From positions 32,099,119 to 32,163,118 of the forward strand of contig NW_004624730.1 in the NCBI RefSeq assembly GCF_000247695.1: a stretch of DNA of 64,000 nucleotides. The letters run 5' to 3'. This stretch comes from Heterocephalus glaber. Taxonomy: Eukaryota > Chordata > Mammalia > Rodentia > Bathyergidae. A program made the position numbers and the translations under genes. Position 1 is the stretch's first letter; the number at the start of each line of letters is the position of its first letter. The notes beneath the pieces were generated by a model. The model was not told where the DNA came from, searched no databases, and saw nothing but the letters and a program-made list of their open reading frames with translations. Positions 47,331 through 59,629 of this stretch are shown in pieces.

Positions 47331-49221
47331 ACTAAAACTTATTATAGTAAAACTTTAGTTTTTACAATGCAGATTAATACTTCGTAGATTCATTTCAATT
47401 TTATCTTTACATTTTCTATGTAAAAATTGTATTTCCTTTTAAAAATTATAATTGAAGAAAAGAATGATAAGCTTCTTTAGGAAAACTTTTCAAGCATTTT
47501 TTTTACTGAATTCATATAAAGACAATAAATGAAAGCTGACTTCTAGATGGAGAAATCCCTCTTTCAGATTTTGACAGTTATTTTGTTAGTATAATTACAT
47601 ATTATAAAATTGCATTTATTTTAAATGAGTGCATTCTTTAGACTTGAACTAATTTTATACTGGCCACCTTAAGTAATCGCTCCCCATTAAAAAGAATTAC
47701 AATAATATTAAAAGAAATCATATGTTACAGATATAAAATGGAGTGTTACAAGGATGCATTCTTTGGCTTTATAAACCTTTGACATTCTAAGAGTCTTTAA
47801 GTCTTGATGGATGGCACTAATAGAAATCTTTAGTCTCTCTAATGGCTAAAGTGTTTCCTATTGGAAAGGCACATTAAAGGCACATTAATTATTTGAGGCA
47901 ACTGGAGTACCCATTACTTCACTACAATATTTCACTAATCTTTTTAAAAAAGGGGAAAGAGAAACAATGGACTAGTAACAAAGCCCAGTGGCATTAAATG
48001 ATTTCTGCAAAACCTGGAATACCTAATAAATGGTAGTTGTCTTGAATTGTCCTAGAAATTTGGTATCTTGTCCAATACATGTGCTACTTTCACTGAAAAA
48101 TCAAGAAGGTGGGAATTGTAAATGGGCTTTAATCATGTGTGCTGTGGTATGAGGGTTTACCTTGAAAGCTGCACACTTTGGGAACTTCTCCAATACATGG
48201 GATGGCATGTATTTGTCAAGTAGTTGGGTGGGTGTATGGTTTAAGCTCTGATCATAGACCACTGAACCTGGGCTCTATACCATGGAATCAGCATTCATTT
48301 TCAAGAGACTAGTTTTTGTCTCAGTGAACTTGAAGAAACTAACCTTGTTAAGGAAGAAGATGTGATGACAATGAGGATCTATCTGTAATTTTAAAAGACC
48401 CAAGCCTCCTCCCATTCCTCCCTGGAGAAATTACTGACTGCTAATGTGCTATGCAGAGAAGCTTCCCAAACTGCCTGCTGTCTAATTAGCTTTATTAAAA
48501 ATACACATCAAACTTATTTTGAGTGGTGTAGTTTTTAGGTGGAAAATGATGTATATAGGAGAGTATTGAATGAAAACAAGTAAACAAATGCTCAGTTACC
48601 ATCTAATTCGTTAGGAACAACTAGAAGAGCATATCAGTATATTGGTCTTTCTTCTCTAATTGTCAAGCATGTGGGAGGTTTGAATTGGTGTCTTTTATGA
48701 GCTCTTGGTTTGAAATGATGAGGGTGTGAGCTTCCATCCACCCTCTATCAGTTAATGTTCATTTTAATTTTCAGTTCTCAAAGATATTTCAAAGTGAAAT
48801 GTATTTTTTCCCATCCTTTTTCACAGTTTCATCAATTAGTGTTTGACATGTGTATGAAATGATAAGTAATACCTAGCATAATAAGAAAGTGGGAAAGTAA
48901 TTTGCCTCTCACAGCCATATATTTGAAAAATTAATCAGTGTTTGTGAATCCTTCCCAATCTCTTTTTTCCCCTAACAAATTAGGTTGTGTTCTGAAATTT
49001 GAGATTTGAAGAGTGATTATAGTATATACTAAAGTGGCGATTGTGGGTTTAGCTGAGTTGATTCTATTCTGCATTTGGCCACCTGTTTCTATCATTGTTA
49101 ATTAAATAAACTCAGTGTAGGTTGGATGTGAGCTAATTTAGGCAACATTGCTAAGAAATCTTAAAGGGGCTGCTTAAAGAGGAGAGATCTTGTACAGCAG
49201 AAAAATCATCTCTGAAGAGAC
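47331..49221. other. Repeat-poor, unassigned DNA
   Basis: No repeat recognised over about 1.9 kb. The word aaaggcacatta occurs twice in tandem near 47865-47890. Possible conserved non-coding DNA, not provable here. Confidence 0.35.
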
Positions 49222-49400
49222 CAGGGATCAAATTCTGATTCTGTCAGGATTTATCTTTCTGTGTGGCCTTTGGTAAGTAAAACTCTTTGGTCTCAATTTC
49301 TCCATGGCAGCATGGATATAGTATTGCATCAGAAATGGATTGTAAGGATTACTGGATGATCTTTGCATGGGCTTAGAGCTTTATCAGCATCCTCTTCTCT
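49222..49400 (+). mobile_element. MIR-type SINE
   Basis: 'gggatcaaattctgattctgtcag', 'gtgtggcctttggtaagtaaaactctttggtctcaatttctcc' and 'attgtaaggattactggatga' follow the MIR core in order. Confidence 0.75.
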
Positions 49401-51023
49401 TCCACATCTGTTTTGCCTTCCAAAGGATTAACATTGCCCTTTTGATGCAGAGACTAAGGATAGATGATATTTACATTTTAGTGTAATTTTCAGATGAAGA
49501 GTATGAGCCTTGGTGTCCAGCAAGTGTTGCAAATACATAGTTTTTATGTGATTATCTCTGAAAACTCTCTGTTTCTTTTGTTTGTATAGGATTACTCTTG
49601 CATATATGTAAGGTCAGGTGAGAGAAGAAATGAAGGAACAAGTGAAATATTTCTAGGCTGAAGATAATCCAAGTTCTGACTAAATTGTTAGAATAAAGTA
49701 TTTTTTCCCTTAAATATCAATTTGATGGAAAAGTAATTAGATTATTCTGATTAATATGAAAATGCTTACATAAAAATATGGAGAGAATATTATTGTACAT
49801 ACTAATTCTAGTTTACTTACAAAGGTGGCATATGTGTTGCAGTTTACTTATTAAATGTTACCCTTCTCTTGTTTCATAAAGAATGAATCCTCTCAACTAA
49901 GAATAAGTTATCCCCAAAGCCCAACCACAAACACGTCTACTTCATTTATTACACATTTCTTCTGTTCTTCTTACATATTCAAATATCCTGTACATAACTC
50001 CAAAAGCAAAACAAAGCAAAACAAAACAAAACAAAAACTACTGAGGCAAACAAATAAAAAACTACTACCAATACCATCATTCTCAACTGAAGCAGAGCCA
50101 AACTCACACAAGCACGTAATAAATACTTAGAAGTAATTGAGGTCATTAATGTTTCCATGTTTCACTATCAGAAAGACTCTTTAATTCATATATAGTTAAG
50201 AAATGGTTGGGAAAAGAATAAAATGATAAAGATTTTAAATGCCAAAGATTTAAGTTTCTATCACATTTCTGCTATGACTTTAATATACTACTAAAACGTT
50301 CATAGGCTCCAGCACTCTTTAATTAACAGTTGGTTTTACTCAGAACTATTATTTTTTAATTATATGAAATAAATTATCGTTCATCTTGTTTTGGAGAACA
50401 TCATTGTTATTTTTACAACAAACCTTTAAAAGGTATGCATATCTTCATTTGACCAATAAAGAAGCCTAGTTTCAAAAAGTTTAAGTTAAACATTCAAGTA
50501 TTAAAGGTGAGAAATGGTAGGACCAGGGTTTTAACTCTAATTCACTGTTGGTGCTTATCTTACTTCATTATGGATTTCTCACAATTGCTACTATTCCTAC
50601 TATATAGGGTTATTGTAAATAACAAATTAAAAGTGTGTTTGAGAGAGTTCTACAATACTGTAAGATCTGTATACACATTTAATTATAGTGATAGCTCTCT
50701 TTGGGGGATATTTCATGAGAAATCAAGCCAAGTGTAAATAATGTGGCATAATGAAAAGATTTGACTTTTAGGGTCAAATCGAGAGGTTAGAATAAAGTCC
50801 CTCTGGGATGTTATAGTACACTTTCTATCACAGAAAGAAAGAGAAACATGATTTGTCTTTGACATTTTCCTCATTAACAACATTCTTAATTACAGCTGAC
50901 TGTTCTTTATTGATTAAATCCCATTTCTAATTGCTTCAAGACCCTGTAAAAATCCTTCAGCTTCATTCCCACTAAGCCACTCTCATTTCTCCCAATTTCA
51001 ATGTTGTAATAACATTTGATACT
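49401..51023. other. Unassigned DNA with an (AAAAC)n tract
   Basis: A (CAAAA)n-type run lies at 50003-50038. Otherwise nothing is recognised. Confidence 0.45.
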
Positions 51024-51148
51024 ATTGGAATATTTCTTTCTTTCTTTCTTTTTTTTTTTTTGGTACCGGGGATCAAACTCAGGACCTTGAGCTTGCTAGG
51101 CAGCAGCACCACTGGGCTAAATTCTCAGCCCTATTACAGTATTTCTTT
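51024..51148 (-). mobile_element. ID-like SINE with imperfect 16-bp target-site duplication
   Basis: The element at about 51040-51132 begins with a (CTTT)n/T tail, then ggtaccggggatcaaactca, and ends 'aaattctcagccct'. Flanks attggaatatttcttt (51024-51039) and attacagtatttcttt (51133-51148) agree at 13 of 16 positions. Confidence 0.88.
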
Positions 51149-51264
51149 ATTGTTCTTTCCTTGCTTTCTGTCTTCTTCCAGGGATCTGGTCTTTCTTGAC
51201 TATACTGTATGCTCTGTAGATAGTTGAAGCTTCATAAATGTTTGTCAGAAGTGCATTGCTTACT

Positions 51265-51400
51265 AGTTAGAAGACCTCATCAGTTCCACCAAGAGGTTGA
51301 CCACTCACTGATTGTATGATGAAGCAAGTTCCTGAACTATGCTGGACCTCACATTTTTTATCTTATAAAATAATAGTGAAACTGAGTCCACAGAGATACA
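51265..51400 (+). mobile_element. MIR-type SINE
   Basis: 'ccactcactgattgtatgatgaagcaagttcctgaactatgctggacctcacattttttatcttataaaataatag' follows the MIR core. Confidence 0.7.
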
Positions 51401-53182
51401 CTTTGGTCATGTACATGATTAAAATAAGAAATTGAGAGAATTAGAATAAAAGTGCATACAAACCTTTCAACTTTAAAGATTTGATACATCTAAGTCTTTG
51501 ATGTGTACTTGCATGGGACTGGTGTACATATAATCAATAGAAATATGTACAAATGTACAAAATAACATTGGGAGTTGAAATTCTTATACATTATTTTTCC
51601 TTCATTAATGATTCATCTATTTAGATATACAAAGTGTGTATTTATACCTTTAAATTTCATAGGTCATGGAAGTTTTTAAAGTTGATAATATATGGCATTT
51701 TATAAAGTATTTTTCTTTATAATTTTAGTCAAGATCTTAATTGGAATTATGATTGATGCCCATCAGTGTCAGCCCTGAAAAATCTGCTCTTCGGCTGTCT
51801 TTGTGGTTTCATTTCACTTTTATCATAACTTGGAATCTATTCAGATAGCACTAGCTCCTTGGTATTTCTTTCAGATAGAATTATTATGTGTGTATCACCT
51901 TTTCAAAACACAAAATGACAAAGTTAGTTTTCCTTAAGGAGAACATGTTTTAAACTAATTAAATAAAGAGTAGAAAACCAGGATTTTTTTTCACTGTGAC
52001 TGTATTGAAGTAATTGCTAAAATGTATTTCAGTATTGAATTAAAGGATCATGGCCTAGAAATATAGAAAGGCCAGAAAGGAAGCTCAATTAATACAATTC
52101 AATTTAATATTTATTTTCAAGTTTCCACTGCTAAATAATTTTAGGACTTAGAATGTTATCACACAGCTTTTAGAGTGAACTCCTTTTAATGCTTTCTCCA
52201 TCAGGTGCTACAAATAATTGGAGAGGTGAATTCAATAGTAAATTGTATTTCTATTTTCAATGGTTTCCTAATTAAAAATCTTCTTTAAAGTTTTCACATC
52301 TCCAGGTAATATTTTTTATTTTGGGTATGCAAAACTAGGATCATCACAATTCTTATTTCACTATCAATTCACATTATTGATCTGTGTATTATACACAGAT
52401 TATACTCATTTATTTATTCAGATAAAATAAGCGTGAACTCAAAAATCCACCACCTAACTCAAACTAAAATATTGATAATTAACAGCCACCTACAAAGTCT
52501 GCCTCTAGCCTGTCCACATGAACTCAAACTTCCTTGTATCATAGAGTTACCTGTCAACCACTTCTACTACCTGTTCTTTCCTACCTCACTGTCACCAAAA
52601 TCCTTGGTCTCATTCATTAAACATAGTCCACAATCTGTCTTACTAAACATGATTTGCTAAACTTCCTCAGTTGTAAACAACAATTTAGAATTAAGCAGAG
52701 CTAAACTGATTTAATAGGATTAATGGGATTAATGAGGATTAACCAGAATTAAACTGATTCTAGTTAATCAGAAAACAATCTATTGTTCTAGTTTTGATAG
52801 TGAATGAGAATGAGAGATTATGAACTAAGGATCTCAAGAATAAGAACTAGAGTAACTACATCAGAATTGCATAAACAAGTGTATTTGGGGGGAGGAGCTA
52901 GGGAGTTGGGGGAAGGCATGATCCAACTCCAATGCTTTCATTTGTATGATTAGTCTGGCTTGAACCATGTATCACTATAGCCTAGCAAGACAGCAGAGCA
53001 TCTTGGTGGGCTGTCCTGCCAACAAAAGAACAGGTCTCTGGAGCAAATTTAGGTTGCTTTTCTTAAAGAAGGGAAATAAATGTGGGGCCAAAGGCAGTTT
53101 AAATTCACTTTCTAATTTGCTGTACAGTAAATATCCTCAAATAGCTTGCTTTTTTTTTCTTAGTACGTGTTTGCAGTAAATA
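51401..53182. other. Unassigned non-coding DNA
   Basis: AT-rich; no repeat or exon recognised. Short reiterations of 'aattaatgggattaatgaggattaa' occur around 52715-52745. Confidence 0.4.
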
Positions 53183-53503
53183 ATGATCACATTCCTCATG
53201 GGCAGTTGGTACAGGTACATAACACATTTTAATTCTTTTTACTTTCCCTTCCCCTCCCCTCCTCTGTTCAGCCCCTCCCTCCATCCCTTGATCCTTTCCC
53301 CTTTTACAAAAGATCTCCCTGTTTCCTATTGTCTATATTTAATTTTGCTCTTGAATTTATTTACAATTTGGATTTTTCATATAAGAGGAACCATGCAATT
53401 TTTAAGATTGTGTATCTGATTTATTTTACTTAGGATTGTGGTCTCAAGGTACATCCATTTTCTTACCTTTCTTTATGGCAGCATAGTATTCCATTGTATA
53501 TAA
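53183..53503 (-). mobile_element. Older LINE-1 3' end, outer part 1
   Basis: Carries a C/T tract (53241-53310) and then 'aaggtacatccattttcttacctttctttatggcagcatagtattccattg', antisense L1 3' UTR and ORF2 end. It continues at 54285 after the nested insertion. Confidence 0.8.
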
Positions 53504-54284
53504 CTACCACATTTTCTTTTAAAAAATTTTTATTTTATTGGTACATTTTAGGTATGCAATATAATGACATTCATCATTGGAAATTTGCACCTTTACATAC
53601 TCTCTTGGTTCTTATTTTTCCCCAGTCCACAACACACCCTTCAACCCCTCCATCCCTCCCTATTTACAAATACTTTGTTTCCATGTTTTCATTTTCTCAT
53701 AGTAATTCCATTCCCGTCTTTCCTTTCCCCTACCCCTCCCACTTCCCCTTCCCCTTTGCCCCTTTTCTTCCTATTTCACATTATGTATTATACCTTTTAG
53801 TCCTTATTTACACTTTCAGTTTCTCACCCTAGAGAAACTATTCCTCTCGGGAGCAACACTACTTAATTTTAGGGAAAAATAATTTGATTAGGCCTAGTTC
53901 TCCTGCCTACAGGCCAGCTATGGCATTGCCCGTGATGCTGTGATGCTCCAGGGCAAGGCCACACCTGCGGGGAGACACCCTGGGAGGAAAAAACCTTCAT
54001 CTGCATAGTTCCTTAATGATCTAGGAATTCTGCACTCCCCAGTCAACTGTTAGGTTTGTTTCTCCCGAGTGCGGCAAGCTGGGGGGCTTTTGTCTTTGCT
54101 GCCCAGAGCAGCACTGATCAGGTCCAAAGCTCAACTTCTCCAAGTCTCATTTTTTCTGCCTTTCCTGTATAGTGAGTTAATTCGCCTAGTGCTGCTGTGG
54201 CTTGCAGGAGACTAGGACTTACTGCAGAGGTTCTGGTAACGCCCCCTTTCCCTGTTACCTACATATTCCTACCACATTTTCTTT
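53504..54284 (-). mobile_element. Young LINE-1 nested in an older LINE-1, 16-bp target-site duplication
   Basis: ctaccacattttcttt occurs at 53504-53519 and 54269-54284. The left 325 bases of the insert (to about 53842, 'agagaaactattc') match the L1 3' UTR copies at 18231 and 42651. At that point the 18231 copy continues into ordinary L1 sequence, but this copy switches to an unrelated, GC-richer block (53843-54268). The duplications enclose both parts, so they arrived as one event. The GC-rich block could be L1 5' sequence joined by internal deletion or inversion, or transduced DNA. Confidence 0.88.
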
Positions 54285-54620
54285 ATCAGTCATCTGTTGA
54301 TGGACATACAGGTTGCTTCCAATATTTAACTATTATGAATTATGCTGTCATAAACATAGATAATCATTCATTACTGTGATATATTATCTTTAACTCTTTC
54401 AGGAAAATACCTAGAAGAACAGCTGGGTCAAATGGAATTTCTAGTTTTAGTTTTTTGAGGAATCTCCATACTGATTTCCATAGTGGTTGTACCAGCTAAC
54501 ATTCATTGACAATGTAGGATGGGTTTTCTCTTTCCTCTGCAGCCTTCCTAGCATTTGTTATTATTTGAACATCTTCAAATAGTTTCCTCAGTTTTTGTGG
54601 CATGGCATGTACAAAGAGTG
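54285..54620 (-). mobile_element. Older LINE-1, outer part 2
   Basis: Continues directly from 53503: 'atcagtcatctgttgatggacatacaggttgcttcc', 'attatgaattatgctgtcataaacatag', 'ttttttgaggaatctccatactgatttccatagtggttgtacc'. This is the antisense end of L1 ORF2. Confidence 0.88.
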
Positions 54621-54657
54621 TAACCTCAGGGAATTACTTAACTTCTGTAAGACTTGG

Positions 54658-54940
54658 TTTCTTAGTCCATTTTTTCCTGCTATAACAGGATATCACAGAC
54701 TGGGTAAATTATAAGCAGTGGAAGTTTCTTTGGTTCCTGTCCTTGAAGGCTAGAAGGTGGAAGACCATGGCACTGGTATGATGAGGACCTCCATGCTATG
54801 TCACAATATGGCAGAAGGAAGGGGAAGCAAGCTTGCAGAAGACAGAAACAGGGCAAGAGGGGCTGAACTTAGAGAAAACCTGCTGTTGCAATACCTAATC
54901 CACTTTCATGATAATGATGGCATTAATCCGTTCATAACTT
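54658..54940 (-). mobile_element. Solo MaLR-type LTR (MST/MLT1-like)
   Basis: 'ttagtccattttttcctgctataacaggatatcacagactgggtaaattataa' is the reverse complement of a MaLR LTR 3' end. 'aatatggcagaaggaagggg' and 'ataatgatggcattaatcc' continue it. An ancient endogenous-retrovirus-like LTR without an internal region. Confidence 0.7.
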
Positions 54941-55167
54941 CACTAATTCTGTACATATTCTTTACTTTTTTCTCCCCAAATCAATCTTTTTTTCTTGATT
55001 TTATTGAAATCATCCAAATCTTTAAAACTTGTTACTATAATATAGAAATAATGTGGTCACATGTAACTCAGCAATAAGACACCAAATATAGGGTGACATT
55101 TTGTGTACCGTACATTTCTCTAACTAAACTAGTACTATTATTTTAATTAAGTTTCTATAAAGCAGAT

Positions 55168-55420
55168 CCAAGGCAAGATAGAGCAGTAGTTAAGAGTATG
55201 AAGTCTAGAGCCATACTGCCTGAATTTGAATCCACATGCATGTTTTGCACAAATGATGTGAACTTAAAAATGGCTCATTTTCCTCACCCATAAGTTGAGA
55301 ATAATTATAATACCTTTCTCATGTGACTGTTTTAGAATTGAGTTCAAATATGCAGAGTACTTAGAACAATGCCTGACGTGAAGTAGATGATATATAATTA
55401 TGTCTATTATTATCTTTCTT
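55168..55420 (+). mobile_element. MIR SINE, nearly complete
   Basis: 'agagcagtagttaagagtatgaagtctagagccatactgcctgaatttgaatcc', 'tcattttcctcacccataagttgagaataattataatacctttctcatgtgactg' and 'agtacttagaacaatgcctgacgtgaagtag' cover the whole MIR from its tRNA-like head to its 3' end. Confidence 0.9.
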
Positions 55421-56354
55421 GCTAAAGCTGATATACTGAGTTCTACTTTTTTACACTTATTTCAAGATTTTGATTAGAGCTTGCCCCACACTGTCATACC
55501 TTTTTCATACATTTCTTGGAATTATATTGTTAAGTGAATTATTCATATGTTTATAGCATGTTTTTGCATCTGTATTGTCTTGTCCTTTCCTGTTAGGTCC
55601 TGTTGTCCATGTTTTGTTATTTCCTAAAAGAACTGATAATTTTCTCTCACATGAATTTAAACCACCTTCCATTCTTTTCATTTAAATATTTACTTCCTTC
55701 AGCCATTTTGCAGTTTTTATTTTGGCAGAAGAGCACTTTAGGTATGAACTCTCATACCAAATCTGACAGATTTGTTGCACAGTGAATTGTAACTAAGGCT
55801 GATAAGCCAACATGAAAAGATACTCAAAAGTTGGTTCTTTTGGACCAAACTTGGTTACTCACTTTCATGATGAGATTAGAAGAACATCTCTAAAATGTTT
55901 ACACCTTAAAACTTCTAAGTATCAGTTCTTGGCACATTTTTACACACACACACATGCACATGCACACATGAGCATACACACACATGCATACATCCCAGAA
56001 CAAGATTAAAAAGACATGGAGCTAAATTTCAAATAATTATTTCAAAATAGTTTTCTAAAAATCTGGTCATTCTGATGATTTTGACATTATAATGGGTATA
56101 TGCCAAGGGAGGAAGGCATTTATGCATTTTAGCATCTTAGCTTATTTAATAACTTAAATATTTAGACACATGACAATTGGTCTGCATTTGTACTCTCCTA
56201 TTGTGTTACACTGGTTTACTTGTTTGATAACAGGTAACTGGGTTATGCTAAACATAGATGTAGTTTTTAGAAAACTGTTTTCCCAGAAAAGTGCTATGCT
56301 ACATCTTCATGTTGGAGTTTTGTAGGTGACAATAAATAGCTCTACTTGCAATGA
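55421..56354. other. Unassigned DNA with a (CA)n tract
   Basis: An interrupted CA/TG repeat lies at 55943-55990. It produces the histidine- and threonine-rich open frame at 55812-56009, which is not a gene. Confidence 0.5.
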
Positions 56355-56990
56355 ATTTGTGCATCCAGAAAATAGTTATTGAGTTCCAGCACTTTTATGG
56401 GTACTAAAGGAAAAGCAATGAGCACAACAGACAAAAAGTTCTGATCTGGGGATCTTATGTTTTGATGTGGGAGGCAGATATCATGACAGCACTTAATTTA
56501 TAAGTGGTATGAAGAAAAATACAACAAGTAAGAGGGAATAAAGTTTTGACAGGGCATATTCTAGTTTGTATAGTTCTTAGGGAAGACCTTTATGGGATGA
56601 CATTTGAGCAGAAGCCTGAAGGAAAAGAGGGAGAAACTGTGCAGCTATCTGGGTGAAGAGCAGTCTAGGTAGAGACAATGGTGAGTGCAGTGGCTGTAAT
56701 ACAAGAGTGCTCTAGTGTAGGCATACTGAAGGCCCAGGATGCTAGAGGGGAGTATCAAAAGAAGGTAGAAGAGATGGTGAGCCCAGGAGGTGTGGTGAGG
56801 GCTAAGGCTCTGGGATTTTTATAGAGCATTATTAAGACTCTGGTTTTTACTCAGAGTGAGATGGAAAGTTACTGGGGTTTTGAGCAGAGGAGTGCTGTGG
56901 TCTGAATCAGGTTTAAACAATACCTCTGGCTAACACAGTATGCATTAAAGCATGGGAAAGGTATAGGGTGAATAAATTGAACCTAGAGCT
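56355..56990 (-). mobile_element. L2 LINE fragment
   Basis: 'ccagaaaatagttattgagttccagcac', 'agaccttgg'-equivalent text, 'atttgagcagaagcctgaaggaaaagagg', 'gcagtctaggtagagacaatggtgagtgcag', 'actctggtttttactcagagtgagatggaaagttactggggttttgagcagaggagtg' follow antisense L2 over more than 600 bases. One of the best preserved L2 copies here. Confidence 0.88.
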
Positions 56991-59115
56991 GGGAAAGGAT
57001 TTAATCTAAGAGTCATTCAGTGTAATCAAGATTGTTGTCATTCCAGACATTCTTTAAGATTAAACCAAATCTATCCTGAAGGGCAAATATTTAGGTATTA
57101 GTATGTCAGTGTCATGTGCCTCTTGGAATTATTTCACGTTGTATACCAATAACCTTACAAAGACTAATATGTTTGCTAAAAGACAAAAAAAATGCTAGGT
57201 GTAAAATTTGGAATATAGACTTTATAGTGCTCTCTATAATATATATATATATAATATATCAAATATATTGATATAATACATCAAATCAAATAAATGATCA
57301 TATTCAATTTTTTTTCTGATGGAAGAGCAAGGTATATATACTCTTTTAGAGAACATTTAAGTTAGGTTAAGGAATAAAATATTAATGAAATTAAAATTTA
57401 AATATGGATTTTCTAAGACATGATCAGGAAATGCGGTCACATTAAAATGCCTATTTGAGACATTCTTTCATGTGTGGACTTTAACACGTTAAATTCTACA
57501 ATGTAAAAAAGATTAAGCCAACTCAATAAAGAGTCAATCACAAGTAGCTGTGAATAGAACCCTTGCCTTCTTATGTGGTAAAACTGAATTCCTTTTTCTT
57601 GACCAACTTCATCTTTGTCTTCTTTTCATTTTTAAAATGAATCCTGCTAACTTTTGGTTCTGAAATATTATTCATTTATATTTCATAAAAATTTCACTCT
57701 CATGAGAGCTCTGTGGATTAGTGGTGTCTCACTGGAGATTGTGAATCCCTGGTTCTCTATTTTATTGTCCATCATGTGGAAATATAGTGACGATGTTTGC
57801 AATAAAAACATTCTCTATATGTGAAAGTTCACATTACCTTTTCTTTTTAGTGAGTGCTGAGCTGTAATTGTTCAGGCAGAGATTTGCTTAGCTGAGCAAA
57901 TGGACACCACCATTTGCCTTGAAAATATAGAATGATTTTAAATATATATTCTTCCATACATTTTAATAACATTTTGCTTTACTCTTGTTGTATACCTATG
58001 AGCCAACGAATACACTTTTTATTACATTTTCTACTATGTCAAGCACAGAGTTGGGTGGTCAGGGGGAAAAACGTAGGAAATATTGCATTGCTTGAAAGAA
58101 CTATATTTTTCAGATTTAAGGCTTTTCTCCCTACAATCAGTAATTTGGAAATTCTGTTGAAGAATTAAATTTGACTGGCAGTTTAATAACCCACATTCTT
58201 CAAGACATGCTTGTTCCCCATTCTTATGGAGGTTACCAGGGCTAAGAGAGCAGCACACAGGGCAGCTATAGCTTAGTGTGGGATTGGGGAATCACACTGG
58301 GAACACTGTGGGAGCCCAGGAAGAGGTGAAGCCATTATGGACTTGGTCAGGAGGCCTGTGAACCTGTTGCTAGAATAGAAAATCTGTGGAAGGCAAGAAA
58401 ACGATCTCAAGATCGAATACATTAAGAATAAGAAACTAGGGCTACTCTTGAATGTGGTAAAAATAGATGGGGTTACATAAGTATCATAATGAGTATTAGT
58501 AGCATACTTATTAGTAGCATAATATTATTCCTACCCTCATCAACCTCCCAGCCTTACACTCAACTGACTGTGGAATGATAGTTTTCAATTTTGGTAACAA
58601 ATCAAATAGTTATTATAGCATCACAGAATCATTGGAGAAGTTTTCACTCAGCATTTGTCATTTTTTTCTGAGCCTTGAAAATATGGAGCCTAAATTATCC
58701 TGACTACCTTTCCTTTAATAACAACATTTTGTAAAAGTATGGTTTGCCTCAAGCTACTGCAAAGATACAGAAGAACATAGAGTGTAGATATTTATTCAAG
58801 CAACCCACTTCTTGTAGAAACTGAAGGAAAGCCAATAGAAAAATCAATCCCAATTATTCTGAAGTCAAGTTTCACAATGTTCTCCTTACATTGTTATCTA
58901 TGTATTCTCTGAGATCATTGATGTTTTAGTGACCTTTGATTCATTCATTGCCCAGCACTGTGTCCAGCAAATAGTGTGGTAGAAGTGTTTGTAAAATACA
59001 TACATACATAAGTAAATTTAATTCTCATTCCAGGAAATATAATCATCTGTCCCCTTGCTGATTTACTAAATTAATAATTCACTGATATATTTCCTGTGGT
59101 CAATTTGAAAGATAC
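56991..59115. other. Unassigned DNA with a (TA)n tract
   Basis: A TA repeat lies at 57236-57270. No exon or other repeat recognised. Confidence 0.4.
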
Positions 59116-59117
59116 TC

Positions 59118-59629
59118 ATTCCTTGGTATTTGTAGGTGATTGGTTCTGAGATATCAAAAATCACAGATACCAAAACCACAGAGGCTCAATTTTCTTAATA
59201 ACATGGTGCAGTATTTGCATAGAATTTATACACATCCTCATGTGTATTTTCAATCATCTCTAGGTTGCTTATAAAATAAAATACAACGTATATGATATAT
59301 AATAGTTGTTATACTGTATTTTGAGGAAATGATAAGAAAAATATCTTTATTTGTACATATATATATATGTACACACANNNNNNNNNNNNNNNNNNNNNNN
59401 NNNNNNNNNNNNNNNNNNNNNNNNNNNNNNNNNNNNNNNNNNNNNNNNNNNNNNNNNNNNNNNNNNNNNNNNNNNNNATTAATATCTACTTTTATTAAAT
59501 TGAAGTAAAAAGTAAAAAATGTCATACCTTCAGTACATACATAATTTGGGGGGAGAGGAAGTATTTTCAATCTGCAGTTGGTTGAATCCTCAAATGTGAA
59601 ATCCATGGATACAGAGGGCTAGCTGTACA
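59118..59629 (+). mobile_element. Tigger-like (TcMar) non-autonomous DNA transposon containing an assembly gap
   Basis: The left end 'ccttggtatttgtaggtgattggttctgagatatcaaaaatcacagatacc' mirrors the right end 'gtgaaatccatggatacagagggctagctgtac'. Between them 'gcagtatttgcatagaatttatacacatcctc' and 'atagttgttatactgtattttgagg' follow a common mammalian Tigger-derived element. The 100-base gap interrupts it, so the true length is unknown. Confidence 0.7.
59378..59477. other. Assembly gap of exactly 100 N
   Basis: One hundred N bases, a length commonly used for gaps of unknown size. The left edge is a (TA)n then (CA)n tract, so an unresolved microsatellite is the likely cause. The minus-strand open frame across it is an artefact. 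Confidence 0.97.

Noticed and set aside
50003..50038. Regular AAAAC spacing, considered as a structured repeat array
   Set aside because: It is a simple microsatellite with no spacer structure.
59250..59606. 118-codon minus-strand open frame
   Set aside because: It spans the 100-N gap, so its length is an artefact.
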